Assembly: GCF_011022235.1 (NCBI RefSeq) | Contig: NZ_JAAIYP010000011.1 | Coordinates: forward strand, 1 to 64,000 | Direction: 5' to 3' | From: Magnetospirillum aberrantis SpK | GTDB taxonomy: Bacteria > Pseudomonadota > Alphaproteobacteria > Rhodospirillales > Magnetospirillaceae | Length of the DNA stretch: 64,000 nucleotides | Part shown: one piece after another, positions 18,156 through 27,296 of the stretch | Layout of the letters: every line of letters starts with the position of its first letter | Position numbering within the stretch: position 1 is the stretch's first letter | Translations under genes and position numbers: made by a program | The notes under the pieces: model-generated | What the model saw: only the letters and a program-made list of their open reading frames with translations | Told to the model about the DNA's origin: nothing | The model's database searches: none

Positions 18156-20657
18156 ATGCACGACATCGCGATGGCGGTTTTCGGGATTGGCGGGCTTTTG
18201 GCGCTCGCGACCCTGTTGGTTCCTGTCGCCGCCCGCGCCAACCTGGCTTTTTCCCTGGTTCTCGCCATGGCCGGCATCGTGTTGGGCGTGGTCGCCGACA
18301 CGGTCGGCTTGCTGGGGGGCATGGGCGGCGCGGTCGGTGACTTCCTGCATACCGTCGGCCGTTTCGAACTGTCTTCCGAAGCCTTCATCGTGGTCTTCCT
18401 GCCGGCCTTGCTGTTCGAGACGGCGGTGGTGGTCGATGTCCGTCGCCTGCTCGACGACCTTGCCCCAATCCTGCTGCTGGCGGTGGTGGCGGTGTTGGTC
18501 TCCACTTTCGCCATCGGTCTGGCCTTGGGCGCGGTCAGCGATGTCGGTCTGGTGGCCTGTCTGTTGCTGGCGGCGGTGGTGTCCACCACCGATCCCATCG
18601 CCGTGGTCGCCATTTTCCGCGAATTGGGGGTGCCCCACCGCCTCAGCCTGTTGGTGGAAGGCGAAAGCCTGTTCAACGACGCCGCCGCCATCGCCCTGTT
18701 CACCTTGTTCCTGGGCATGGCCACCGGCGAGCGTCAGCCCGACGTGCTGGCCGGCACGGCGAGCTTCCTGCGTGGTTTCGCCGGTGGCCTGCTGGTTGGC
18801 TACGTCTTCGGCCGTCTGGTGTGCTGGGGGTTCTCTTTGCTGCGCGGCCAGCGTTTCGCCGAGATCACGTTGACCGTCGCCACGGCCTATGTGGTGTTCA
18901 TCGTCGCCGAGCATTACCTGCATGTCTCGGGCGTGGTGGCGGTGGTGACCACTGCCCTGGTCATCAGCTTTCAAGGCCGCACCCGCGTTTCCGCCGCTAC
19001 CTGGACCAGTCTGCTCGAGGTGTGGCAACAGGTGGGGTTCTGGGCCAGTTCGCTGATCTTTCTTTTGGCCACCATGCGTGTGCCCAAGATGCTGGTCGGC
19101 ATGGATGCGGCGGCGCTGGGGCTTTTGGCGGTGCTGATCGTTTCGGCCCTGGCGGCCCGCGCGGTGGTGTTGTTCGGCCTGTTCCCGCTGCTTGGCGTCG
19201 TCGGTTGGGCCGAGCCGGTAGGGCGGCCGTTGCGGCTGGTGGTTCTGTGGGGCGGCCTGCGCGGCGCCATCTCGCTGGCCTTGGCCTTGGCGGTGGTCGA
19301 GAACCCCAGGGTGCCGGCCGAGGTGAAGTCGTTCGTGTCGGTGCTGTGCACGGGCTTCGTGCTGTTCACCTTGTTCGTCAACGCGCCGTTGCTGCGGCCG
19401 TTGATCCGCTTGCTCAAGCTGGACCGGCTGTCGCCGTCGGACATGGCGGTGCGCTGCCGGGCCATCGCCTCGACTGTCGAGACTGTGCGCCAACGGGTGT
19501 CCGACGCCGCCGATGGTTACGGCATCGAACGTTCGGTCGCCGCCGAACTGGCGCAATGCTACACCGAGCGTCTGGAACAGGCGGAAACCCATCTGGCCCA
19601 GGCCGGCAACGTTTGCAACGCCGATATGGTCCGCACCGGCCTTGCCATGCTGGCCGCGCGGGAAGAGGTCATCTATCGCCGCCATTACCGTGAAGGCGTG
19701 GTTCCCGGTCAGGTCACCCGCGGTCTTCTGAGCGCGGTCGCCCGCATCCAGGATGGTCTCAAGACCGGTGGCATCGACGGCTACATGGCCGGGCACGAAC
19801 GAGCGCTGGCCTTTCCTCGCCGGTTCCGGCTGGCGTTGCTGCTCCAGCGGCGGCTGGGCGCCGATGGTCCCTTGGCCCGTTATATCGCCGACCGGTTCGA
19901 GCGCCTGTTGATGCTTCAGGCGGCCTTGAACGCCTTGACCGACATGGTCGCGCGCGAGTTGCCCCGCCATGTGGGCGCCGATGGGGCGACCGAGGTGGCG
20001 GCGGTTCTGGCCGTTCGTCTGGACGGGGTCGAGAAGGCTTTGGCCGCGCTCAGGCTGCAATACGCCGATTTTTCGCGCGAATTGCAGATGCGCTATCTGC
20101 AACGCGCCGCCTTGCGGATCGAGGAGAACGAATATCGCCGCCTGCGGGCCGAAGCCATGGTGGGGGCCGAGGTGTTCAACGACCTGATGGCCGACTTGAA
20201 ACAGCGGGTTGCCCATCTGGCCCGCCGGCCGGCCATCAACCTGGATTTGGACCCCGAGACCATGGTGGCGCGCGTGCCGCTGTTCGCCGCCTTGCCCCCC
20301 GATGCGGTACGGCAGATTTCTCGCCTGCTGCGCCCCGTTCTGGCGGTGCCCGGCGAAATGGTGGTCCGCAAGGGCGAGGGTGGCGACGCCATGTATTTCG
20401 TCGCCTCGGGTGCGGTCGAGGTCATGGTGACACCCCGGCCGGTGCGGTTGGGCAGCGGCGACTTCTTTGGCGAGATGGCGTTGATTTCCGGCGCGCCACG
20501 AAGCGCCGACATCTCATCCTTGGGATTTTGTTCGTTGCTGGTGTTGCGGGCCGACGACTTCCAATCCCTGGTATCGGCCAGCCCGGTCTTGCGCGAACAC
20601 ATCCACGACACCGCGCGGCGGCGGAGCGGCGAAGCGGCGTCGGAATCGCAATCATAA
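18156..20657 (+). CDS. CPA1-family Na+/H+ antiporter with C-terminal cyclic-nucleotide-binding domain
   Basis: An 833-residue membrane transporter. Residues 1 to about 410 form the 12-13 helix exchanger domain with the family's ion-binding signature 'STTDPIAVVAIFRELG' and 'VEGESLFNDAAAIALF', plus 'WGGLRGAISLALAL'. A helical cytoplasmic linker follows (about 430-690). Residues about 695-825 are a CRP-type cyclic-nucleotide-binding domain with the phosphate-binding cassette 'GDFFGEMALISGAPRSADI'. The likely role is pH or sodium homeostasis gated by a cyclic nucleotide. ATG 18156 has 'gggcggga' before it; GTG 18123 is also in frame. SOS1/NhaP-like proteins share this design. Confidence 0.88.
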   Translation: MHDIAMAVFGIGGLLALATLLVPVAARANLAFSLVLAMAGIVLGVVADTVGLLGGMGGAVGDFLHTVGRFELSSEAFIVVFLPALLFETAVVVDVRRLLDDLAPILLLAVVAVLVSTFAIGLALGAVSDVGLVACLLLAAVVSTTDPIAVVAIFRELGVPHRLSLLVEGESLFNDAAAIALFTLFLGMATGERQPDVLAGTASFLRGFAGGLLVGYVFGRLVCWGFSLLRGQRFAEITLTVATAYVVFIVAEHYLHVSGVVAVVTTALVISFQGRTRVSAATWTSLLEVWQQVGFWASSLIFLLATMRVPKMLVGMDAAALGLLAVLIVSALAARAVVLFGLFPLLGVVGWAEPVGRPLRLVVLWGGLRGAISLALALAVVENPRVPAEVKSFVSVLCTGFVLFTLFVNAPLLRPLIRLLKLDRLSPSDMAVRCRAIASTVETVRQRVSDAADGYGIERSVAAELAQCYTERLEQAETHLAQAGNVCNADMVRTGLAMLAAREEVIYRRHYREGVVPGQVTRGLLSAVARIQDGLKTGGIDGYMAGHERALAFPRRFRLALLLQRRLGADGPLARYIADRFERLLMLQAALNALTDMVARELPRHVGADGATEVAAVLAVRLDGVEKALAALRLQYADFSRELQMRYLQRAALRIEENEYRRLRAEAMVGAEVFNDLMADLKQRVAHLARRPAINLDLDPETMVARVPLFAALPPDAVRQISRLLRPVLAVPGEMVVRKGEGGDAMYFVASGAVEVMVTPRPVRLGSGDFFGEMALISGAPRSADISSLGFCSLLVLRADDFQSLVSASPVLREHIHDTARRRSGEAASESQS

Positions 20658-20660
20658 AAA

Positions 20661-20683
20661 GGGGCGCCGTTTGACGGCGCCCC
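20661..20683 (-). terminator. rho-independent terminator of the Pat gene
   Basis: GGGGCGCCGT (20661-20670) pairs with ACGGCGCCCC (20674-20683) around TTG. On the minus strand the stem is followed by TTTTT (complement of 20656-20660), so it terminates the acetyltransferase transcript. Its T-run overlaps the stop codon of the convergent antiporter gene. Confidence 0.75.
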
Positions 20684-20692
20684 CGATCTTCG

Positions 20693-23419
20693 CTATTGCG
20701 CCTCGGGTGGTTCCGGTTCGGTCGGCGGCGGCTTGGACAAGTCGTATTCCACCTCGACGATGTCGCCGTCGATGGTCTTGGTCTGGACGAAGCCCAGATG
20801 CTCGACGAATTTGAGCATGCGGGTGTTGTCCTTCAACACCTGCCCGACGATCACTCCCGTTCCGCGTGAATGGCAGTATTCGATCATCTTGACCAGAAGG
20901 CGCTTGCCCAGGCCCGTTCCCTTGAGGTCCGAACGCACCAGGACGGCGAATTCGGCCTTTTCGTTGTCCGGGTCGGTGACCGTGCGCACCACGCCCAGGG
21001 TTTCCTTGGTGCCGTTCTCGTGGGTGTATTCGGCGATGAACGCCATCTCGCGGTCATAGTCGATCTGGGTCAGGCGCGCCATCTCGGAATGGGGCAATTC
21101 GTGCACCAGACCGAAGAAGCGGAAGCGGATGTCCTCGGGTGTCATCTTCGACACCAGGACGTGGTGGTTGGGTTCGTCCTCGGGGCGGATAGGACGCAAC
21201 AGCGTCTTGCGTCCCGACCCGTCCTGCATGGTGAAGATTTCCTCAAGCTCCGCCGGATAGGGGCGGATGGCCATGCGGTGCGGCCCCTTGGTGCCGGGTC
21301 CGACCTTGATCACCGCGTCAAGCGCGATCACCCCTTCGGAATCGCAACGTAGCGGGTTGATGTCCAATTCCTTGATCTGGGGGAAGTCGACGATCAATTG
21401 CGACACCTGGATCAGCACGGAATGCAGCGCGTCCAGGTTGGCCGGCGGACGGCCGCGATATTCCTGTAGCAGCGAGGCGACGCGGGTGCGTTGCACCAGG
21501 TCGGCGGCCAGGTTCAGGTTGAGCGGCGGCAACGCCACCGCGCGGTCGCCGATCACTTCGACCGCGACGCCGCCCTGGCCGAACAGGATGACCGGGCCGA
21601 ACAGCGGGTCGGTGGCGATGCCGACGATCAGTTCCTGGGCGCCGGGCTTGCGGCTCGCCATCTTCTGGACGGTGAAGCCTTCGATGCGGGCGTCGGGATA
21701 GGTCTTTTGCACCCGTGCCAACATGGAATTGGCGGCTTTTTCCACCTCGAACGGCGTTTCCAGGTTCAACACCACGCCGCCGACGTCGGATTTGTGCACG
21801 ATGTCGGGCGACAGAATTTTAAGCGCCACCGGAGCGTTCAGGCTTTTGGCGATGCGGCTGGCCTCGGCCGGGTGGCGGGCCATGCGGGTTTCGATGGTGG
21901 GAACGCCATAGGCGTCAAGCACCGCCTTGGCCTCGGCCTCGGTCATCAGGGAATCGCCGCGCGCGATGACCTCGTTGATGATGTCGCGAACGAAACCGCT
22001 GTCGGGAATGAAGTCCGACGCCGCCGAGGCCGGGACCTCCATCAGCATTTCCTGGTTGCGCTTGTATTCCAGCAGGTGCAGGAAGCCCTGGACGGCGGCA
22101 TAGGGGGTTTCGAAGGTGGGCACCGCCGCCTCGGCCAGCATGCGCCGGGCGTTGGCCACTTTCTCGCTGCCGACCCAACAGGTCATGATGTTGGCGCGGG
22201 TCTTTTCCTTGAATACCTTGATGACCGCCTCGGCCACCTGTTCGGGATCGGACATGGCGGTCGGCGCGTACATCACCAAGACGCCGTCCACCGCCTTGGT
22301 TTCCAGCAGGATGCCCAGGACCTTGGCGTAACGCTCGCCATCGGCCTCGCTGAAGATATTGATGGGGTTGCGGTGCGACCAGCCCGCCGGCAACACCGCG
22401 CTCAGTTTCTCCACCACCTCGTCGGGCAGCCGCGCCAGTTCGCCGCCGCCATCCGCCAGATCGTCGGCGGCGATGACGCCGATGCCGCCGCCATTGGTGA
22501 CGATGGCCAGACGCTTGCCCTTGACCGGGCGCGAGCGGGCCAGGGTCTCCACCGCGCCGAACAATTCGTCGATGTCTTGCACCCGCAGCATGCCGGCGCG
22601 GCGGATGGCGGCGTCGAACACCATGTCGGACACCGCCAGCGACCCGGTATGCGAGCTTGCCGCCGCCATGCCTTCGGTGGAACGGCCGGCCTTGATCACC
22701 AGGATCGGCTTGTTGCGGGCGGCGGCGCGGGCCGCCGACATGAAGTTGCGACGGCCGCGCAAGGTCTCCAGGTACAACAGGATCGCGCGGGTATAAGGGT
22801 CCGAGCCCAGGTAATCCAGGATGTCGCCGATCGAGATGTCGGCGCCCTCTCCGGTGTGGATGAAGTGCGAGAAGCCGATGCCCTTGGTGCATGCCCAATC
22901 CAGCACGGCGGTACACAGCGCGCCCGATTGCGACACGAAGGCGATCTTGCCCTTCAGCGCGTCCTCGGGGGCGATGCTGGCGTTCAGTCCGATGCCCGGC
23001 ACCAGGATGCCCATGGAATTGGGGCCCAGAACGCGCAGCCCGAATGGTTTGGCCTCGGCCAGCGCGGCTTCGAGCAAGGAGCGGCCCTCTGAATCCTTTT
23101 CCATTTCAAGGCCGCTGCTCATGACGCAGGCGGCGCGGGTCCCTTTCTCGCCAAGCGCACGGATCAGGCCGGGGACGGTGGACGCCGGCGTGCAGATCAC
23201 CGCGAGGTCGGGAACCATGGGCATGCTGGCGATGTCGGGATAGGCGAGCACGCCGGCCACCGACGGGTGTTCGGCGGTTACGGGAATGATGGGGCCGGCG
23301 AAATTGGCCTGAAGCAGATTCTTCATGACCACGGAACCCGGCGCCTTGGGCTTGGTGGTGGCGCCGATCACCGCGACCGATTGCGGTCGGAACAGGGCCT
23401 TCAGATTGCGAACGCTCAT
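20693..23419 (-). CDS. protein lysine acetyltransferase Pat-like: NDP-forming acyl-CoA synthetase fused to GNAT domain
   Basis: A 908-residue fusion. From the N-terminus: a CoA-binding Rossmann domain (FRPQSVAVIGATTKPKAPGS), a succinyl-CoA-ligase-like domain with 'SQSGAL', a second ligase domain, an ATP-grasp domain (about 490-710), and a C-terminal GNAT acetyltransferase (about 735-890) beginning 'LLRPIRPEDEPNHHVLVSK' with the CoA-binding 'RSDLKGTGLGKRLL'. Enterobacterial Pat/PatZ (YfiQ) has this layout; the synthetase part of those is catalytically inactive and the GNAT part acetylates enzymes such as acetyl-CoA synthetase. Neighbouring Pta and AckA suit acetyl-phosphate/acetyl-CoA control. 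It could alternatively retain ADP-forming ligase activity. Confidence 0.85.
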   Translation of the reverse strand: MSVRNLKALFRPQSVAVIGATTKPKAPGSVVMKNLLQANFAGPIIPVTAEHPSVAGVLAYPDIASMPMVPDLAVICTPASTVPGLIRALGEKGTRAACVMSSGLEMEKDSEGRSLLEAALAEAKPFGLRVLGPNSMGILVPGIGLNASIAPEDALKGKIAFVSQSGALCTAVLDWACTKGIGFSHFIHTGEGADISIGDILDYLGSDPYTRAILLYLETLRGRRNFMSAARAAARNKPILVIKAGRSTEGMAAASSHTGSLAVSDMVFDAAIRRAGMLRVQDIDELFGAVETLARSRPVKGKRLAIVTNGGGIGVIAADDLADGGGELARLPDEVVEKLSAVLPAGWSHRNPINIFSEADGERYAKVLGILLETKAVDGVLVMYAPTAMSDPEQVAEAVIKVFKEKTRANIMTCWVGSEKVANARRMLAEAAVPTFETPYAAVQGFLHLLEYKRNQEMLMEVPASAASDFIPDSGFVRDIINEVIARGDSLMTEAEAKAVLDAYGVPTIETRMARHPAEASRIAKSLNAPVALKILSPDIVHKSDVGGVVLNLETPFEVEKAANSMLARVQKTYPDARIEGFTVQKMASRKPGAQELIVGIATDPLFGPVILFGQGGVAVEVIGDRAVALPPLNLNLAADLVQRTRVASLLQEYRGRPPANLDALHSVLIQVSQLIVDFPQIKELDINPLRCDSEGVIALDAVIKVGPGTKGPHRMAIRPYPAELEEIFTMQDGSGRKTLLRPIRPEDEPNHHVLVSKMTPEDIRFRFFGLVHELPHSEMARLTQIDYDREMAFIAEYTHENGTKETLGVVRTVTDPDNEKAEFAVLVRSDLKGTGLGKRLLVKMIEYCHSRGTGVIVGQVLKDNTRMLKFVEHLGFVQTKTIDGDIVEVEYDLSKPPPTEPEPPEAQ

Positions 23420-23796
23420 GGGGTCCCCAGTCTATTACCTTGGTTTTGTCGCCGGGCAGATTACCGCCGCCCCCTGTGCACGGCAACGCGGCCAAAGGGC
23501 ATGTCCGCCATGTGTTTCTCCTCTTGTCCTTACCCGCACGGGTAGGGAAAGGGTATGAAGAAACGATGGTGGATCAATTATTTGCAAAATCAATCAAATC
23601 GTTTGGCGGATTTGCCATTCCATCAAGCCGGCAGTTTGCGTCGTTTTCGTTTTGAGATCAGAGTGACCGATTGATGAAGGATTGCCGAGGGACGTTGTAC
23701 AGTGGCGGCAATTGTCCTTATATTTTTGCGTCGCAACACAAAAGGCAGCGCGCCGGCATGCCAAGGGGCACAGCCGGTTCCGGCCAGGAGAAGCAA
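23420..23796. promoter_or_regulatory. divergent intergenic region between the Pat gene and maoC-pta; candidate promoter
   Basis: 377 bases with no credible gene. A sigma-70-like promoter for the maoC-pta/ackA unit is visible: TTGTAC (23695-23700), an 18-base spacer, and TATATT (23719-23724), about 70 bases before the start. An AT-richer block (23567-23605) with repeats of ATCAA is seen upstream. A short inverted repeat around CTACCCG/CGGGTAG-like sequence lies near 23531-23545. The promoter is a resemblance only. Confidence 0.4.
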
Positions 23797-25200
23797 ATGG
23801 TCGAGATGATGGAGAACCGGACCTGGGACGAAATCAAGGTCGGTGACAGCGCCTCTCTCATCCGCACTTGTCGCATGGAAGACGTCGAACTGTTCGGTGT
23901 CGCCACCGGCGACATGAATCCAACGCACTTCAACGCCGAACAGGCGGAAAAGCTGGCCGGCTATCGTCGGATTTTGGCCCATTCCATGTGGGGCGGCGCG
24001 CTTTTGTCCGGTCTTCTGGGCAGCGAGTTGCCCGGTCCCGGCACCATCTACAAAAGCCAGAACCTGCAATTCCATCGCGCCGTCGAGGTGGGTGACACCT
24101 TGACCGTCACCGTGGTTGTGCTGGAGAAAATCGCGCCGAACGTCATCGGTCTGTCGACGGTGGCGGTGAACCAGCGTGACGAAACGGTCTTCGACGGCCG
24201 CGCCGACGTGTACGCGCCGTTGATGAAGGTGGTGCAGCCCAAGGCCGAACTGCACGAGGTCAGCCTGCGCCGCCGTCACCATGTGTTCGAGGACATCATC
24301 GAACGCTGTGGTTCGCTGACCCCCATTTCGGTGGCGGTGTGCCATCCCTGCGACCAGGTGTCCCTGGAAGGTCCGGTCGAGGCGTTCAAGCGCGGCCTGA
24401 TCAACCCCATCCTGATCGGCCCCGAGGCCAAGATCCGTCAGGTGGCCGAGGAGAACGGCTTCGATCTTGCCGGTATCCGCATCGTCGACACCAGCCACAG
24501 CCACGAATCGGCTGAGAAAGCGGTGGCGATGTGCCGTTCGGGCGAGACCGAGGCGCTGATGAAGGGCTCGCTTCATACCGACGAAATGATGCACGAGGTG
24601 GCGCGCCGCGACATCGGCCTGCGCACCGGGCGGCGGATCAGCCATGTTTTCGTCATGGACGTGCCGACCTATCCCAAGACGCTGTTGATCACCGACGCCG
24701 CCATCAACATCTATCCGTCACTGGAAGACAAGGTGGACATCGTCCAGAACGCCATCGACCTGGCCCATTGCCTGGATGTGGCCAAACCCAAGGTGGCGAT
24801 CCTGTCGGCGGTCGAGACGGTCTATCCCAAGATCAACTCGACCATCGAGGCGGCGGCGTTGTGCAAGATGGCCGATCGCGGCCAGATCACCGGCGGCGAA
24901 CTGGACGGTCCGCTGGCCTTCGACAACGCCATCTCGGTCGAGGCGGCCAGGATCAAGAAGATCAACTCAACGGTGGCCGGCCATGCCGATATCTTGCTGG
25001 TACCCGATCTCGAGGCCGGCAACATGCTGGCCAAGCAGCTTTCCTATCTGGCCGACGCCGACGCCGCCGGCATCGTCTTGGGGGCGCGGGTGCCGATCGT
25101 GCTGACCAGCCGCGCCGATTCCGCCAAGGCCCGTCTGGCGTCGTGCGCGGTGGCGGTGCTGTTCGCCCATGCCCGCCGGGCCAAGGTCGCGGCAGAGTAA
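23797..25200 (+). CDS. bifunctional MaoC-like hydratase / phosphate acetyl(butyryl)transferase
   Basis: A 467-residue fusion. Residues about 1-145 are a MaoC hot-dog domain with the hydratase signature 'ATGDMNPTHFNAEQAE' and 'AHSMWGGALLSGLLG'. Residues about 160-465 are a phosphate acetyl/butyryl-transferase domain with 'PISVAVCHPCDQVSLEG', 'ALMKGSLHTDEMMHEV', 'ITDAAINIYP' and 'TAKARLASCAVAV'-like 'SAKARLASCAVAVLFA'. It converts acyl-CoA plus phosphate to acyl phosphate, with a possible enoyl/hydroxyacyl-CoA activity. The start is ATG 23797 after 'caggagaag'; the upstream extension has no conserved residues. ackA follows after 13 bases, making a Pta-AckA pathway. Confidence 0.88.
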   Translation: MVEMMENRTWDEIKVGDSASLIRTCRMEDVELFGVATGDMNPTHFNAEQAEKLAGYRRILAHSMWGGALLSGLLGSELPGPGTIYKSQNLQFHRAVEVGDTLTVTVVVLEKIAPNVIGLSTVAVNQRDETVFDGRADVYAPLMKVVQPKAELHEVSLRRRHHVFEDIIERCGSLTPISVAVCHPCDQVSLEGPVEAFKRGLINPILIGPEAKIRQVAEENGFDLAGIRIVDTSHSHESAEKAVAMCRSGETEALMKGSLHTDEMMHEVARRDIGLRTGRRISHVFVMDVPTYPKTLLITDAAINIYPSLEDKVDIVQNAIDLAHCLDVAKPKVAILSAVETVYPKINSTIEAAALCKMADRGQITGGELDGPLAFDNAISVEAARIKKINSTVAGHADILLVPDLEAGNMLAKQLSYLADADAAGIVLGARVPIVLTSRADSAKARLASCAVAVLFAHARRAKVAAE

Positions 25201-25213
25201 GGAGACGACAGAC

Positions 25214-26416
25214 ATGCGCGACGGTATTCTCGTCATCAACGCCGGTTCCTCCTCCATCAAGTTCTCGCTGTTCCTGTCCAACGGCGACGGCAAGCCGCTG
25301 TTGTCGTCGAAGGGCCAGGTGGAGGGCATCAACGTCGCCCCCCACTTCATCGCCCAAGGCCCCGACGGCACCGTGTTGTCGGAACAGCACTGGCCGGCCG
25401 ACAGCGACCTCAACCACGAGGATTTGCTGAAGCATCTGATCGACTGGGTCGAGGACCATCTGGACGGCGCTTCCCTGGTGGCCGCCGGCCATCGCGTGGT
25501 GCATGGCGGCCCGAAATACGCCAGCCCGGTGTTGGTGAACGATTCGGTGCTGGACGAACTGGACGGTTTCGTCCAATTGGCGCCGTTGCATCAGCCGCAT
25601 AATCTGGCGCCGATTCGGGCGCTGGCCAAGGTGCATCCCGGCCTGATGCAGGTGGCGTGTTTCGACACCGCCTTCCACACCACCAATCCCAAGGTGGCGA
25701 CCACCTTCGCCTTGCCGCGCCAGTTGACCGAGGAGGGCGTGCGCCGCTACGGCTTCCACGGCCTGTCCTATGAATTCATCGCCCGGCGCATACGTGAGAT
25801 CGCGCCCGAGGTGGCGGCGGGCAAGGTGGTGGTGTGCCACCTTGGTTCGGGGGCGTCCATGTGCGCCATCGATGGTGGCAAGTCGGTCGCCTCGACCTTG
25901 GGCTTCACCGCCGTCGATGGTTTGCCCATGGGGACCCGCACCGGCAATCTTGACCCCGGCGTCATCCTTTACCTGTTGCAGCAAAAGGGCATGAGCGCCA
26001 AGGAGATCGAAACGCTGCTTTACAAGCGTTCGGGTCTGCTGGGGGTGTCCGGGGTATCCAACGACATGCGCGTTTTGTTGGAAAGCGACGATCCCCACGC
26101 GGCCGAGGCGGTCGAGCTGTTCTGTTATCGCGTCAACCGCGAATTGGGATCTCTGGCCGCCGCCATGGGCGGGTTGGACGCCCTGGTGTTCACCGCCGGC
26201 ATCGGCGAGCATTCGGCTCCGGTGCGCGAACGGGTGTGCGCGGCGTCGGCCTGGTTGGGGATTTCGGTGGATGCGGCCGCCAACGACCGGCATGCCGAGC
26301 TTATTTCCGCGGACGACAGCCGTATTCCGGTCTACGTCATCCCCACCAACGAAGAGATGATGATCGCCAAGCATACCCGCGCCGTGGTGCGGCAATTGGC
26401 CGAGGCGGCGCAATAG
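25214..26416 (+). CDS. ackA: acetate kinase
   Basis: A 400-residue ASKHA-fold kinase that interconverts acetyl phosphate plus ADP with acetate plus ATP. The signatures are 'VINAGSSSIKFSLF' at the N-terminus, 'HRVVHGG', 'CFDTAFHTT', 'GFHGLSYEFI', 'CHLGSGASM', 'GTRTGNLDPGV' and 'FTAGIGEHS'. ATG 25214 is chosen because the site 'aaggagac' overlaps the stop of the preceding gene; the open frame upstream is a shadow. It is the second gene of the pta-ackA unit and is closed by a strong terminator. Confidence 0.95.
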   Translation: MRDGILVINAGSSSIKFSLFLSNGDGKPLLSSKGQVEGINVAPHFIAQGPDGTVLSEQHWPADSDLNHEDLLKHLIDWVEDHLDGASLVAAGHRVVHGGPKYASPVLVNDSVLDELDGFVQLAPLHQPHNLAPIRALAKVHPGLMQVACFDTAFHTTNPKVATTFALPRQLTEEGVRRYGFHGLSYEFIARRIREIAPEVAAGKVVVCHLGSGASMCAIDGGKSVASTLGFTAVDGLPMGTRTGNLDPGVILYLLQQKGMSAKEIETLLYKRSGLLGVSGVSNDMRVLLESDDPHAAEAVELFCYRVNRELGSLAAAMGGLDALVFTAGIGEHSAPVRERVCAASAWLGISVDAAANDRHAELISADDSRIPVYVIPTNEEMMIAKHTRAVVRQLAEAAQ

Positions 26417-26440
26417 CCGAAGGTTTGACCGTGGTTTGCC

Positions 26441-26470
26441 AGCCCCCGGTCGTTCGGCCGGGGGCTTTTT
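26441..26470 (+). terminator. rho-independent terminator of the pta-ackA unit
   Basis: GCCCCCGG (26442-26449) pairs with CCGGGGGC (26458-26465), loop TCGTTCGG, followed by TTTTT (26466-26470). It is 25 bases after the ackA stop. Confidence 0.85.
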
Positions 26471-26552
26471 GGGGTCTGGATTTCGTAGACAGTGGTGGGC
26501 CGTCGGGAAAACGGGCACAGTCGAAAAACGGGATCGGAAGAGGGGACGCGCG

Positions 26553-26930
26553 ATGCGCAAACTGAGGCTGGTGATTGGCAAGCTTGAGATCGAGGCGGAA
26601 CTGCTCGAAACGCCGACGGCGGACGCGCTTTACGCCGCCGCGCCGTTTGAGGCCCGTGCCGCCCATTGGGGCGAAGAGGTCTATTTTACCGTGCCGCTTG
26701 GGGTCGAAAGAGAGGCCGGTGCCCGCGACGTGGTGCAGCCCGGAGAACTGGCTTTCCGTGTCGAGGGTGAGGCGGTGGTGATCGGCTATGGACCGACGCC
26801 CAACTCGGAAGATACGGAAATCCGTTTGGCCATGCCGGCGAACGTGTGGGGAGTGACGAAAACCGACGTCCGCCAATTGCGCAAGGTCGAGGCCGGAGAC
26901 CTGATCCGGGTGGATGTTCTGGAATCCTGA
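26553..26930 (+). CDS. cyclophilin-like fold protein (TM1367/DUF369 family)
   Basis: A 125-residue small cytoplasmic beta-barrel protein. The family resemblance is in 'TPTADALYAAAPFEARAAHWGEEVYF' (seen in two pieces: 'TADALYAAAPFEA' and 'HWGEEVYF'), 'VVQPGELAF' and 'AIGYGPTP'-like 'VIGYGPTPNSE'. Members have a cyclophilin-like barrel but no known peptidyl-prolyl isomerase residues, and their role is not established. The start is ATG 26553 after 'gaagagggga'; the upstream frame runs into the ackA terminator. The next gene begins 88 bases later. Confidence 0.75.
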   Translation: MRKLRLVIGKLEIEAELLETPTADALYAAAPFEARAAHWGEEVYFTVPLGVEREAGARDVVQPGELAFRVEGEAVVIGYGPTPNSEDTEIRLAMPANVWGVTKTDVRQLRKVEAGDLIRVDVLES

Positions 26931-27018
26931 GTCATCAGGGCAAACCGAGGCTTGCGGCGGCCGGGACGCAGGGTGTAGCGTCCCGCGCTTTGAACCGTGC
27001 CGCTTTGCAGGGATCGAG

Positions 27019-27291
27019 ATGCCCCCCCTTCGTTTCGCCCTCGTCGTCGCGCTGTTGCTGGCACTGACCGGCTGTGGCGTGCCGGACATCGTCGCCCATG
27101 GCGTCAAATCCTACGAACGCAGCCAGCAGGCTGGCGGCGGCAACACCGCGCCGTCGTCACGACAGCCGCCCGCCGCACAATCGGCTCCGGCCGCCGCTCC
27201 CTCGGCGCGTTCGGATGCCGCCAGCGATTCCGGCTTCGTGCCGGAACCGGCGCCGCAACGGGAAACAGTAACCTCCGAACCCCTGCGCTGA
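27019..27291 (+). CDS. small putative lipoprotein
   Basis: A 90-residue exported protein. A signal peptide 'RFALVVALLLALTGC' ends in a lipobox LTGC, so Cys19 should be lipidated. The mature part is short, Pro/Ala/Ser/Gln-rich and probably disordered, with no enzymatic motif. ATG 27019 (MPPLRF) has 'gcaggga' upstream; the longer upstream frame is noncoding. It is convergent with the receiver-Hpt gene, 5 bases apart. Function unknown. Confidence 0.7.
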   Translation: MPPLRFALVVALLLALTGCGVPDIVAHGVKSYERSQQAGGGNTAPSSRQPPAAQSAPAAAPSARSDAASDSGFVPEPAPQRETVTSEPLR

Positions 27292-27296
27292 GGGTA

